64,000 bases of DNA from the NCBI RefSeq assembly GCF_022605725.1, contig NC_065549.1:35169690-35233689 (forward strand). Direction: 5' to 3'. Position numbers and translations under genes: made by a program. The notes under the pieces are model-generated. The model was given only the letters and a program-made list of their open reading frames with translations, was not told where the DNA came from and ran no database searches. Below, piece by piece: positions 44,150 through 54,639 of the stretch (positions are counted from its first letter, which is position 1; each line of letters starts with the position of its first letter). The DNA comes from Anthonomus grandis grandis. Lineage: Eukaryota > Arthropoda > Insecta > Coleoptera > Curculionidae.

Positions 44150-45971
44150 TGACATGTTAAACCTAAACTCTTGGGGCTCTCAACATCTTGAAGTTTTTGA
44201 TTTCCAACAAATAAAGTAAATTCTTCATAAATATTGTTTATTTGAACTTCCAAAGAGAATAACTACTCATTTTTTATAGGGTTTAATTTTAACACATGTT
44301 TACTAGAGTCTTTAACAAGTGCATCAAGATCAGAATTCATATGGCTCAAAGCAGTTAATTAATTAGAAGGCAAAAAAGGAGTGATACATCTGTTCAAGAT
44401 ATTGTGTAAAACATGTTGTATAAATACTAAATAGTAGTGGGCCCAATATACTACCTTGGGGGACTCCATTAAGAACAGACAACTTGAAAATTTTGTATCA
44501 ATTTTTACCATTTGCGACCTATAACTTAAAAATAACTTTAATAAAGCTATAGCATGATGTGAGAATCCTATTTAGTGCAGTAAGGGTACCAATATTTGAT
44601 GATTTAAAAAATTGAAGGCTTTAGTAAAGTGTAGCAATACCAGAGCACTTATTTTTTAATTGTTTCGGGCACAAAAAATATCATCAATAATAACCGCCAT
44701 TGCTGTTGCGCAACTAAATCCACTTCGAAATTCAGATTGCTTACTGCGTAATATTAAAAATCTATTAATATAGTGCCTTATTTGTACATTCAATACGCGT
44801 AGTATCCAATACGTATAGTATTAGTTATTTCTGGAAGGGATAAGAAAATCGCTTCCTTTCAACAATTGGGAAAATAGTCGATTTCTAAGCATATATTTAA
44901 TAGGTGTGTAATATACTCGCAAATATTAGGCCAGCAAAGCTCAAGAAGAGTTATGTTAAGACCGTCTGATCCAAAGGCTTTACTTTTTAAATTATGTTAA
45001 ATACCTCATAATTTTTAAGTGGCCTGAACTTCAAAGAGAAATATATATCACCTTTTTTATTGGTTGAATAAAAATTTAAAGCTCCTGATCTAAAGGCTGA
45101 TTTGAGATAGTAAAGTTTATAAAAAAATTGTAAAATTGATGTACATCATTAAACTGCACCGAAATACCTTTTTTCTAAGACAAAATTGATCTATTAAGTT
45201 CCTCCCATTTTTCTCGACTACTAAAATTTTTAATTAATGCCCATTATAAGGCTTTGCATTCCATTCTATCCATTTTTCTGGACATTTGGTGCCTTTAAAT
45301 TGTTAAAGAACTGCATCTTCTAACTTTTTCATTTTCTTAATATTCTCTATAATCCAAGGTAAGAAAGGTTTTTTAGGCAAAGTAATTATTTTAAGAGGAG
45401 CATAAATATCCAATAAAAAATCCAAAGCCAGTTATAGTGTTGTTAAGAAATACCATTTTTTAATTAACATCAACGATATTGTAAACGTCAGTAAATGGTA
45501 TCGATTGAAAGTCATTTGGAAATTAGTTTATATTTTTCAGATTTCTAGAAATTATTTTTGCTGGTTTATAATTTAATTTAGCTATTTGTATCTCGCAATA
45601 GACTACGAAGTGGTCGGAAAAATCCGAACAGATAACATTATTGCATTTAATTTGGTCATAATTAGTGACTATTATATTAATTGAGGAACTAGAAGATTTG
45701 GTAACCCTGGTTGGCTCCATTATAATTTATTTTAAATTTAAGGGCTCAAGCATTGAAACTAATTTCTTCGTTAAAAGATGCAATGTAACATATAAATATT
45801 AAAATCTCCCATACAAAATGTGTTGTTATACAAAGAAAACAAATTAGAAACAAGATCCTCTATTTTGCTTAAAAACTGCTAAATATTTAACCTAGATGGT
45901 CTATAAGGTGTTAAAATAGTAAAATATTCTTTCTTTATTGTGAGTTTTGCCCAGATAAACTCTAAAAACTC

Positions 45972-46188
45972 AATTATATTGTGATGCCACGAAGCTTGTT
46001 TTTTAAAAACACTTTATTCAAATAGAAAACAACTAATCTTGTACAGAGTTAATTCAGAACTGACTTTTTAAAACAATTAATATAAAAAGGTTAAACCGGG
46101 TAAAATGCTGAAATGTTAAAAATAAAATAATGATGTGGTAATATAATATGATTACTATTTAGATTTATAAAGAATATGATATATAACT
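45972..46188 (-). repeat. 3' LTR of the errantivirus-like element
   Basis: 217 bp, nearly identical to 47560-47777 apart from a few substitutions and indels concentrated near its left edge. On the minus strand it starts directly after the polypurine tract. Confidence 0.9.
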
Positions 46189-46199
46189 CCTCCCCTCTT
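46189..46199 (-). other. Polypurine tract
   Basis: On the minus strand AAGAGGGGAGG abuts the AGTTA start of the 3' LTR. This is the position and composition of a plus-strand primer in reverse transcription. Confidence 0.85.
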
Positions 46200-47255
46200 A
46201 GAATGAAGCATCCTCTGGAAGGTTTACTCTCGGACATCTTGGTTGGAGAGGAACATCCTGAAAGGAAGGATCTTCGTCCTTGGTTTTGGACCAGTTTCTA
46301 TACACTTTTCTTTTTTTTATGAGGAAAAGCAATACTTCCACTAATAGGCCTATATACAGGGTAATTGTCCATAGGCTTGGGATGTAATATTTGCTTGAAT
46401 ATGAGGTTTCTTCCACTGGGATTATTGGATTAAGCATTGGCGTATCCAGAAGCAAGTTTTCTAGTTGAATGTGAAACGATGAATTGAATGATGTGATGTA
46501 AATTGAAGTTGAATTAGAAAGACTCCTTTAAGATTCTCCATGGTCGTTTGAGTTTTGCATTGAACTGCGAGGTTTTCAGGTTTGAGGAAAACTGCTAAAA
46601 ATTGGTTTAATTCTGGAATCATTTCTATATGATTCTCTTGGATCTGAAGTTTATGAAAATGACATGATTGTGTTGTCTGTTTAACTAAAATATTGACTTC
46701 ACTAGGTACATTAGACGTGGATTGCAACGTTTTTGGACAATGGTACGGTCTATCTTCGACACATTTATCATTCAGAGGTCTAATCTGTTCATAATTTTCG
46801 GATTTCAGAAGATTAATTGCGGCTTCGCCTTTTATTTTAGATATTATACTAGACATCAGATATTCATTTTAAAAATCATTTATATTTATTGCATTGTAAA
46901 ACTTATTCATGAGTTTTTCTGAAATACTTAAAAATCTAGAAAGGAGTTCGGCTTCGCCGTGAAACTCGGGAACCATATTTAAATATTCCTGTTTTAAAAT
47001 AGGAACATTGTGAGCTGAAGCTCCTTGGTTAATACCTTCATTAGGCATGTTTAAATCAAGTTTTTTGGTTAATTTAAAAAAATCTCTTAAATTCGTACGA
47101 TGTCCCTTCATTTTAGATTTTAAAGGAGATCTTGAGCTATACAAGTTTTTAAATCTTAAAGAAATTTGTGAGCCTGAATTAAAATCCTCTGTATCTGAAG
47201 ATGATGAACTTTCATATGAGCTATTACTATCAAGATTGGATTCTCTAAATGACAT
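46198..47255 (-). pseudogene. gag-to-env fusion remnant of the LTR element
   Basis: From the ATG at 47255 the minus strand encodes a serine-rich N-terminus and then a gag-like region (MVPEFHGEAELLSRFL). One in-frame TAA occurs at 46869, after which the same frame continues into further gag-like sequence (IISKIKGEAAIN) and then, without protease or pol, into an envelope-like ectodomain with spaced cysteines. A frameshift near 46458 precedes a transmembrane segment (about 22 hydrophobic residues near 46370) followed by a basic then acidic tail ending at 46198. A GTAAGT splice-donor-like sequence (47265-47260, minus) lies 4 nt before the ATG. It is non-functional as it stands. Confidence 0.8.
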
Positions 47256-47548
47256 ATGTACTTACAGTAGAACCAGTATTTTGTCCAGGTGCCGTGTCCT
47301 CCAATATCCCTTTGAAGTCTTCGACTCTGGAAACCCTGAACTGGTTGCTGTCACGACGCTGATGTGCTTCAGCGGCGCTGTACTGTTCCTGGATCTTCTC
47401 GTTGAGCTACTCAGTTCACTCAACTGGTTAGAAGCACGAAACGGCGTAAAGTCTTTAAATCTGCACTCCCGAAATTAACGTTCACCTCTCAATAAACCGT
47501 TAAAACGAACCGTATTTTATTCCTAAATACGTTAGAGAGTCCTAAAAA

Positions 47549-47560
47549 CCGACTGCGCCA
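47549..47560 (-). other. Primer binding site, tRNA-Ser type
   Basis: On the minus strand TGGCGCAGTCGG follows the end of the 5' LTR. It complements the 3' end of insect tRNA-Ser (CCGACTGCGCCA), the primer class used by several gypsy-group elements. Confidence 0.85.
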
Positions 47561-47777
47561 ATTATATTGTGATGCCACGAAACTTAATTTAAAAAAAAAA
47601 CTTTATTCAAATAAAAAACGACTAATCTAGTACAGAGTTAATTCAGAACTGACTTTTTAAAACAATTAATATAAAAAGGTTAAATCGGATAAAATGCTGA
47701 AATGTTAAATATAAAATAATGATGTGGTAATATAATATGATTACTATTTAGATTTATAAAGAATATGATATATAACT
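47560..47777 (-). repeat. 5' LTR of the errantivirus-like element
   Basis: 218 bp, paired with 45972-46188. Small differences (for example AACTTAATTTAAAAAAAAAAC against AGCTTGTTTTTTAAAAACAC) show the two LTRs have diverged since insertion. Confidence 0.9.
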
Positions 47778-49738
47778 TTACTTAAAAAAGAGAACTTATG
47801 AACTATTGAAAATGATAGTCTTAAACTCGTCTTAATGTGGAACTAGTGGTCCAAGATCAATTTTAAAAATACTTTTAGACATATTGTATCTACACTAAAC
47901 AATTATTTGAAGTAAGACAGAAGTAAACTAAAAAAAACAGCAAATATTTTGATTTTTTCGTTAAATAACTAGAACTAGGGTTAACCACATCAAGGCTTAT
48001 TCTGTTCACTAAAAGTAATGTATATGTTTATTTTGTTTTTTTTTGCTTTTTGTTCCCTTTTCTAAACTGGAGGTAGAGGTAGTTCTACCGGCAACAGTTC
48101 TGATAATAGTACGATTTAAAACCGTAGGAATATTGTATTTGTTGTTGTTGTGTTTGAATGACTATTTCCTGGCTCTTTTCCGATGTATCTTGATTCTGAT
48201 TACCCTGACTGGTGAAGTTACCTGAGATGTCTCAAGTGGTGGTTTGTCCTTTTCAGTGTAAACGCGGGATAGCATTAAAGGTACACTATTGTTATGAGTT
48301 AGCTGTTTCTTATTTATAAAGAATTCTTAAAAGGATACCTCGTCAGCCTTTATCATATAGGTTTCACTAAACATTTCTTCATTAACTATTAGTTGGTTTT
48401 GTGATATTTTTACCGTAAAATCTTTACTTTTGGCTAATTTAAAAAAAAAAATGTAAATCATTTTCTGCTTCTGCTATTGTTAAGCAGTTAGATTATTGTC
48501 AATTGTAATCCCAGTAGCCTTTAATTTATATAGGTTTTTAAGTACCAATTTTTTATCTAGAAAACGAGTAAACCTAATAATTTTAATTAAATTAACAAAT
48601 TATGTCTTTCAAATTATCTTCATTTTCTTGTAGTTCAAAGACAATAACTTGATTCCTTTGAGCGGATTATTTAATCTTTTGTAGCTTTTTACTGACTTCC
48701 AATATTTCCCCTTCCAGTTCCAAGATTCTATCTTTCAAAACTTTTATTTTCCCTTAAATTCTTTAAATAATTGCTTATAGTCTGCACATCGATCTTAACG
48801 GCATTACTTTGCAGCTTAATCTCTTGCAACAGTTGAAAAATCAGTTCATTAGTTAGTTTTTATTAGGTTTGCTTGTATAGTAGGTCTCGCTGACCGATAA
48901 GTAACTCTCAGATTCCTTAATATAACTATGATTGCCAACGTTTTACGAATTAGAGGTGAGAGTTTATATTGTTTTGATTGTTTAAACGTCTTATTTATAA
49001 GTGAAAACATTTGTTTATCTTACATATTTTTATAGAGTTGGTTATCTGGTATGTAAGGAATTCCTATCAGTAATTTTTTATATATTTATTAGAACTTTGC
49101 AAACAAATTTATTACTTAATGGGTCTACTACTCTCTACTTTGGGTCCTCTATTATTTCTACATTACATAAATGATATAGTCAAATCTGTTAATCGTTGCA
49201 AAATCGAATTATTTGGTGATGATACAATGATTTATTTGGCAGGGAATGATATAAATCATATGCAAGAGAGTATCAATAATGATCTAAAAGGCTTGTTTGA
49301 GTGGCTTTGTAATAATAATCTTAGTATTAATACATTGAAATCAAAATTTTGTTTGTTTGAAAAAAAATATAATTTTTCGAATATTGATTTGGAAAACTTG
49401 AATATTAGGATCAATGACACAAGAATAAGTCACGAAAACTAAATTAAATATTTAGGAGTTATATTTGATGCAAATCTAAGTTTTTACGCACATGCTGACT
49501 ATATCACAAGAAAATTTGCAAAAAAAGTTGGTTTTATTGCTAGAGTAGGATCTAAATTGTCACTGGGTACAAAGTTGTTGTATAATAGTATTGCAGCCCC
49601 ACATCTCAAATTTTGCGTAACACTTTTGTATAATCTACCAAATTTTAAAATAGAAAAACTGCAACTCGTACAAAATAGAGCTATGAGAACCATTTTAAAC
49701 TGTAATAGATACACACCTATCTCGACAATGCTTAACGT

Positions 49739-51281
49739 TGTAGCGTTTTATTTTTCTACTCTTATTTTCACTAACGCTCCATTGATATTTCATTAATTTC
49801 AATAATTATATTAATAATTTCAGTCAACTTCTTTTATCGATATTTCTTTAAATTCACACTGTCAATGACACATTACTACTGTAATGCATCACTCTCCTGG
49901 TTTTATTATTCATGCTTTCTGTTGACGGTCCGTCACTCTTCTGGTTGGTCTTGATTGATGTTGTCTCTGATTGGATTGACATTGACAGCTCAGGCGAGAG
50001 GTGGGATCGTAACTTATTTAGTCGGTACTGCATCCATTTTTCGAGGACTTGTTCCCGTGTCGCAGGTAGAAGCGCACGTAAATGGCCAGTTTTTTATTTC
50101 CGAAATTTGTGAAGCAGGAAGTGGCCAATATGGTTTATAATTTATAGTCCTTAATCTTGTTCCTTTAGGGAACTGTTTATTTCATAATTCTGGTGCAGGA
50201 TGCCCGAGATTTTGATGGATAGATAATGAAACTTAGCAAGGTGAGTGTGTCACATTTTGAACGCCTTTCATTTTTATCGACAGTGAATACAATGGCAACC
50301 GTTGTTTTAGGGTTTTACTTTTCCGTTTTCCTCTTTATTCTTCTTCAATTGTTGATGGCTGCAGGCTTTTGATTTCCCCAGGAAATTGCTGAAAGCGGTG
50401 GAGCTGGGACCAGAACTAGAGCTAGTATTAGATATTCCCAGTCCGGATAGCTAAGCTACAAATGGCATACATTCACAGCCTCGGTTTTGAAGGCTAGCCG
50501 TTCATTTCTTGGAGGAATATACAGGCCAGTTTATTCCATTTATTTAAATATTATTAACCATAGATTTGTCTCACATATTTAAATTTTTATTAATATACCT
50601 TTAATTTCAATTTATTGCTACAAATATTTAATCAATATCATAATTTAATACGTCAATTTCTTATCTATAATTTTAGTTATTTTTTGTTCAGTATTTTTCA
50701 GTACCTTTTTCAGTAGTTAAGTAGATATAACTCGGTTAAGGCTAATGTGCCTTAGGTAAAAAGGTTCATGAACTTTCCCCTGCGTAATACAAATATATAC
50801 TAAAAACTTTAATAATTGCAATTTATTTTTCAAGTGCTGAAATCTACCTAGTAGCTTAATCATAATTTAAATGTTACTTTTGACAAACTTATTTTATTTA
50901 ATCATATCAACATTATTCATATTTTAATTCATAATAAATTATTAACATTTAACAGATTAGAAAATGAGGTGTATACATATCTTTGATGTAAATATAATTT
51001 GGTTGTATTGTTAAGATATTTTTTTTGCCTCTTTAAATCTACTTTATCCAGGGTCATTTAATTGTTAATTGAAACCTATATACAAAGTGTTTTTCTTAGT
51101 TTTCTTTCATTTATAAAAAAAAAACTAAGTGGCGCCCTCTTATTTAATAGTTATAATCAAGTTTAGATTCTTTAATAGCCAGTCATAAGTGAACCTTCGA
51201 ACAATCCCAAGCCTCCAATAATTCTGAGCTACCGTCTGCAAACTCTTGGCAAAATAGTAACACTGTAAAGTTAACGCCGCA
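49739..51281. mobile_element. 1,543-bp insert, probably a solo LTR
   Basis: Bounded by TGTAGCGTT on the left and AACGCCGCA on the right, which are imperfect inverted repeats with TG...CA ends. The 4-bp sequence ACGT is present on both sides (49735-49738 and 51282-51285). Removing the insert with one ACGT copy restores the LINE reading frame exactly. There is no coding frame of note inside. TG...CA ends, short TSD and lack of genes fit a solo LTR left by LTR-LTR recombination, though 1.5 kb is long for one. A non-autonomous DNA element is the alternative. Confidence 0.75.
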
Positions 51282-51714
51282 ACGTATGCACTATGTTATC
51301 TGTAAAACAATAAATTATGTTCAATGTATATGTTTTATTATTTAAAATTAAAAATAACATGTTACCACAGTATATTTGTAATAAGAATAAATTTTTCAGT
51401 GATGTATATAGCTATAACACAAGAAATTGTAATGATTTTATTTCAACCGATAGATGTGCATCCAGTCAAATGTTGAATTCTGTTTTATATAAGGGCTTGT
51501 ATGAATATAATATGTTGCCAATTACTATAAAAAATTGTGATGGTTTAACTGCATTTAAAAAACTTTTGAAAGAGCATGTTTAAGTTTAAATTATTATTTG
51601 TGTATTTTATTTATTATGTATAATTTTGTCTTATGCCATTTTTTTAAATTTTATCTGTTTAAACAATACGTTAGTAGGAGTGCATTTGTGGTCTTGTATG
51701 TGGCTTTTAACAAC

Positions 51715-51935
51715 TTTTGGATGGGCCACTGTGGGAAAAGGCCTAGATCGGGGCCGAGACGGTGTTTGCGGATCGGAATAAAGCGGCATTCATGGATTAC
51801 CGGGATGCTGTGGTATCTGAAAAAACCGGGGCATCGCGGGTTCTCGCCGGGTTGACCCCCATTGAACCCAATTCAACTAGGCCACAACTTGACCCAGATA
51901 CAGCTGGTGTCGTCATTGCCGCTATGCGATTTTAT
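51715..51935. other. GC-rich block in the LINE 3' UTR
   Basis: About 220 bp with much higher GC than the flanks (GGGCCACTGTGGGAAAAGGC, CCTAGATCGGGGCCGAGACG, CTCGCCGGGTTGACCCCCAT). One frame is open for about 60 codons (FADRNKAAFMDYRDAVVSEK onward) without resemblance to anything I know. Either a small separate insertion or a retained GC-rich domain of this LINE family's 3' UTR. Confidence 0.45.
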
Positions 51936-52144
51936 ATTTCTATAGTTTACAATAACTTGTTTTGTCAAATCATCGGTTTGCAGGGACCCACGAATGTATT
52001 AATTCGATATTTGTTATTCCTGCTTACGAAAGTAGGTTATAATGTACTGAATTTACAAAAATGTTATAATTTTATTGAACTTTGTAAAATTGTATTGTAT
52101 TTTATATGTAGCTTGTCTTATGAAAAATAAAGATTATTATTATT

Positions 52145-53679
52145 ATGATATTACTTAACGAGAAACAAAGAAAATTAAGTTTGTTTTATTATTATATAAT
52201 AGTCGCTAACCTCTAGATATCTCGCTTAGCTACTAGTATATCAGTAGCACTATCTTCAAGAAAAATCGATATTTAAAATCGAAACAACTATTGTAATAAT
52301 ATATTTTAATTTATATAAATATAAGCAACTATATCATGAATGATATGTGCGTTTAATTTTACACGAGTAATTAATTATTTCAGAAACGTCGCCTACAGCA
52401 TGACAAATACTGTTTCTTACATGACTGCATGAAAGATTATGCAATAAACAATTTTAATTCTTAAACAGTTTTTCTATGATTTGCACTCGTAAATCAATGA
52501 ATAAATGAATTAATATGAAGTGGTGGAAAAACTTTAGTTGATTGATAAAAAAACAATATGCCCATATTCAAACTTTGATTGCCAGGTATGGGTTGCCTAT
52601 ATGGCCTATATAACGTAATTTATTATGCTTCAAAAATTATTTTCGTGGTTTTGACAAAAAATTAAACTTGGAAAAAAGTTAAAATATTTATTCAAAATTA
52701 GTTTTTGAAATGTAAAATTTAATTCAGTATTTCTCAGATTAGAAAAATTAAGAGAATTTTAGGTATTAACAAAAAACTTGAAATATTTATTTGCATAACT
52801 TGGCAAAAAATATTCGCACAACAGACAGAAATAAAGTAAGCAATTATCAACAGCGATCAAAAAGGAGATTTAATATCGAAGTAACTAAATGGCTATATGC
52901 TATATAATAAGCCTAGAATATATATTTTCTAAGGTTTTGACATATTTGAAAATAACGTTATCATAGTAACTTTATTATATAATCTATTTTGCACAATGGT
53001 AAGGACGTCAATATCCAGATTGTTATCTAAGCTTTTTAAAATAGGAAAAAAGGAACACTAATAAATGCTTATGTACTTATTGTATTTTATTAATATAATA
53101 AACAAAATTACCATTAATCATTTTTCAACAAGATCATTTATTCAAGCTTTTATAAGTACATTCAATTGTCATAAGATATTAATACATTTCTTGTTTTGGC
53201 TGAGTTACAGATATTATTTTTAACAGTACCTGTTCTACTGAGAGCGCACAATTTAAAAATATACTTACCCTACAAGATGTAGAGCATAATGTATAACGTA
53301 TTTTTTATATTTTTATTTTTTTACATAAATCATTTTTAATTCATGAAACTTCTTTTACTTTAGATAATCAATTATATATTTTTGTCGATCTCTATGAGAT
53401 CATCCGCAGAACTTTAAAAGACACACAAAAAAATTATACATCATTAATGTTAAATGAAAAATACATTTTTTCTAACTAAAAATGAAAAATTAAAAACACT
53501 TAACACAATTTCTAAATCTTTTAAATTTAAAAACCAAAAGGTTACAACACATAACATGAACGAATATTCTATTAAAATGAAAAAAACTGCATATAAAGTT
53601 ACCTTTATCGTAGTTCGTCTTCGTGAATAATAATTACTGTAAAACCATAATCAATATAAGTGGAATTCCGCTTATACTT
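52145..53679. other. No gene recognised; short palindromes
   Basis: AT-rich. Two short palindromes are visible: GATCTCTATGAGATC near 53388 and TATAAGTGGAATTCCGCTTA near 53657. No coding frame could be assigned. Confidence 0.4.
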
Positions 53680-53684
53680 ATCAT

Positions 53685-54180
53685 ATTCATAAAATTGAAC
53701 AGGTACAAAGAAAGTTTTTTCGTTTTATGGCTTTAAAGTATGATGTTATACCTCTAGAGGGTTTTCATTATGACTATGGAACTTTTCGTGAGCGCTTTTC
53801 TCTGCCCACTCTGAAGGCTAGAAGGGATAAAGCTGACTTAGAAATGTTTTTTTAACTTATGAACTCTTTAGTGGATAATCCTCTACTGTTGGCCTCTATA
53901 GGACTTGGTGTTCCAACAAAGAAAACAAGATATGTTCAAACGTGCAATCAATTCTATCGGCGTACTAATATGGGCTTAAACTCATTTATTTCAAGATCCT
54001 CTAAATTAGCGAATTTTCTTCTTATAGATATTGACCTCTTCGGGATATCTTACAAGTCACTTATGAGTTGGATTAGAAGTGTTCCTTGAAAAACATTGAT
54101 TTAGTTGATATTCAGGTTTGGTAAATATAATGTATTGTAATTTTACTGTTAGGCATGTAATAAAGATATTTTTGTAATTT
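53685..54180 (+). pseudogene. LINE ORF2 C-terminus
   Basis: Reads IEQVQRKFFRFMALKYDV, LPTLKARRDKADLEMFF then a stop, and continues LMNSLVDNPLLLASIGLGVP with FYRRTNMGLNSFISRSSKLA and LIDIDLFGISYKSLMSWI before a natural-looking stop at 54087. The series R-V-Q-R-K-F-[LF], L-x-x-R-R-x-x-x-D and R-T-N is typical of the post-RT region of Jockey/CR1-type LINEs. The 3' UTR ends at AATAAAGATATTTTTG. Strongly 5'-truncated copy with one nonsense change. Confidence 0.78.
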
Positions 54181-54639
54181 ATAGCTTATGTTTTAAGTGC
54201 TCCATAATATCACTAATGCAGGTAGTTACTTTGTCTGGTGTATGCTCTATATTTGTAATTTGCATTATTATTACAATTTACTGGGCAAGTTCCGTGAACA
54301 AATAAATAAATATGATCACTAAAACTCTATATTTTGCAAGTCCTCAGGTATATTTATCCAAAAAAATTATAACACACATCTTATCAATATATTGCTCTTT
54401 TTTCCTCTATAAGAAATTGATAAGAAGATATGCTGCTTGAAAGATGATTGCCTCACAATTATCGTCCAAATTTATCCCTTAAGATAGACGAGTTTAAAAA
54501 AAATTAAAAACTTTAGATCACGAAAAAACCTATAAATCATTGTATTGAATATGGTTTTAACCTATATCCAACAAAAAAATTAAGCAAAAATTTGTAATAA
54601 CCTTATACACTAATTTAACTTAATACACTATTAAAGTGT

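Larger units (their letters stand above)
45972..47777 (-). mobile_element. Internally deleted gypsy/errantivirus-like LTR element
   Basis: Two ~217-bp direct repeats (45972-46188 and 47560-47777) bracket a 1.37-kb interior. On the minus strand the LTR begins AGTTATATATCATATTC and ends CAATATAATT. A primer binding site and a polypurine tract sit exactly where expected. The interior holds gag- and env-like sequence but no protease, RT or integrase, so most of a normal ~7-kb element is missing. I saw no convincing target-site duplication. The element lies in the endonuclease region of a LINE. Insect errantiviruses are retrovirus-like; this copy is defective. Confidence 0.9.
44150..49010 (-). mobile_element. 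LINE, probably near full length, split by an LTR element
   Basis: Minus strand from 49010: an ORF1-like coiled-coil region (RILELEGEILEVSKKLQK near 48720) with NQVIVFELQENEDNL near 48640, typical of LINE ORF1. The order then continues, after 45972-47777 is set aside, with endonuclease sequence WAKLTIKKEYFTILTPYRPS and FCMGDFNI (near 45800) and the endonuclease end VTKSSSSSINIIVTN with CSDFSDHFVVYCEI (45720-45560). RT comes next, with SVLNGVPQGSILGP near 44455. Blocks are separated by many stops. The endonuclease N-terminus could not be read next to the insertion, so some sequence was probably lost there. Confidence 0.7.
49119..52144 (+). pseudogene. LINE, 5'-truncated, split by a TG...CA insert
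   Basis: RT begins at the P-Q-G-S block region (STLGPLLFLHYINDI) and continues with IELFGDDTMIYLAG (catalytic block, here GDD), LSINTLKSKFCLF, IKYLGVIFDANLSF, IAAPHLKFCVTLLYNL and LQLVQNRAMRTILNCNRY to 49738. The frame resumes at 51282 with MLSVKQ, one stop, and MFNVYVLLFKIKNNMLPQYI, then YNTRNCNDFI and the C-terminal FKKLLKEHV at 51583. The 3' UTR runs to AATAAAG followed by (ATT)n at about 52130-52144 and contains a GC-rich block. Apart from the insert, a stop at 49440 and the stop at 51311 are the main lesions, so the copy is comparatively young. Confidence 0.85.
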
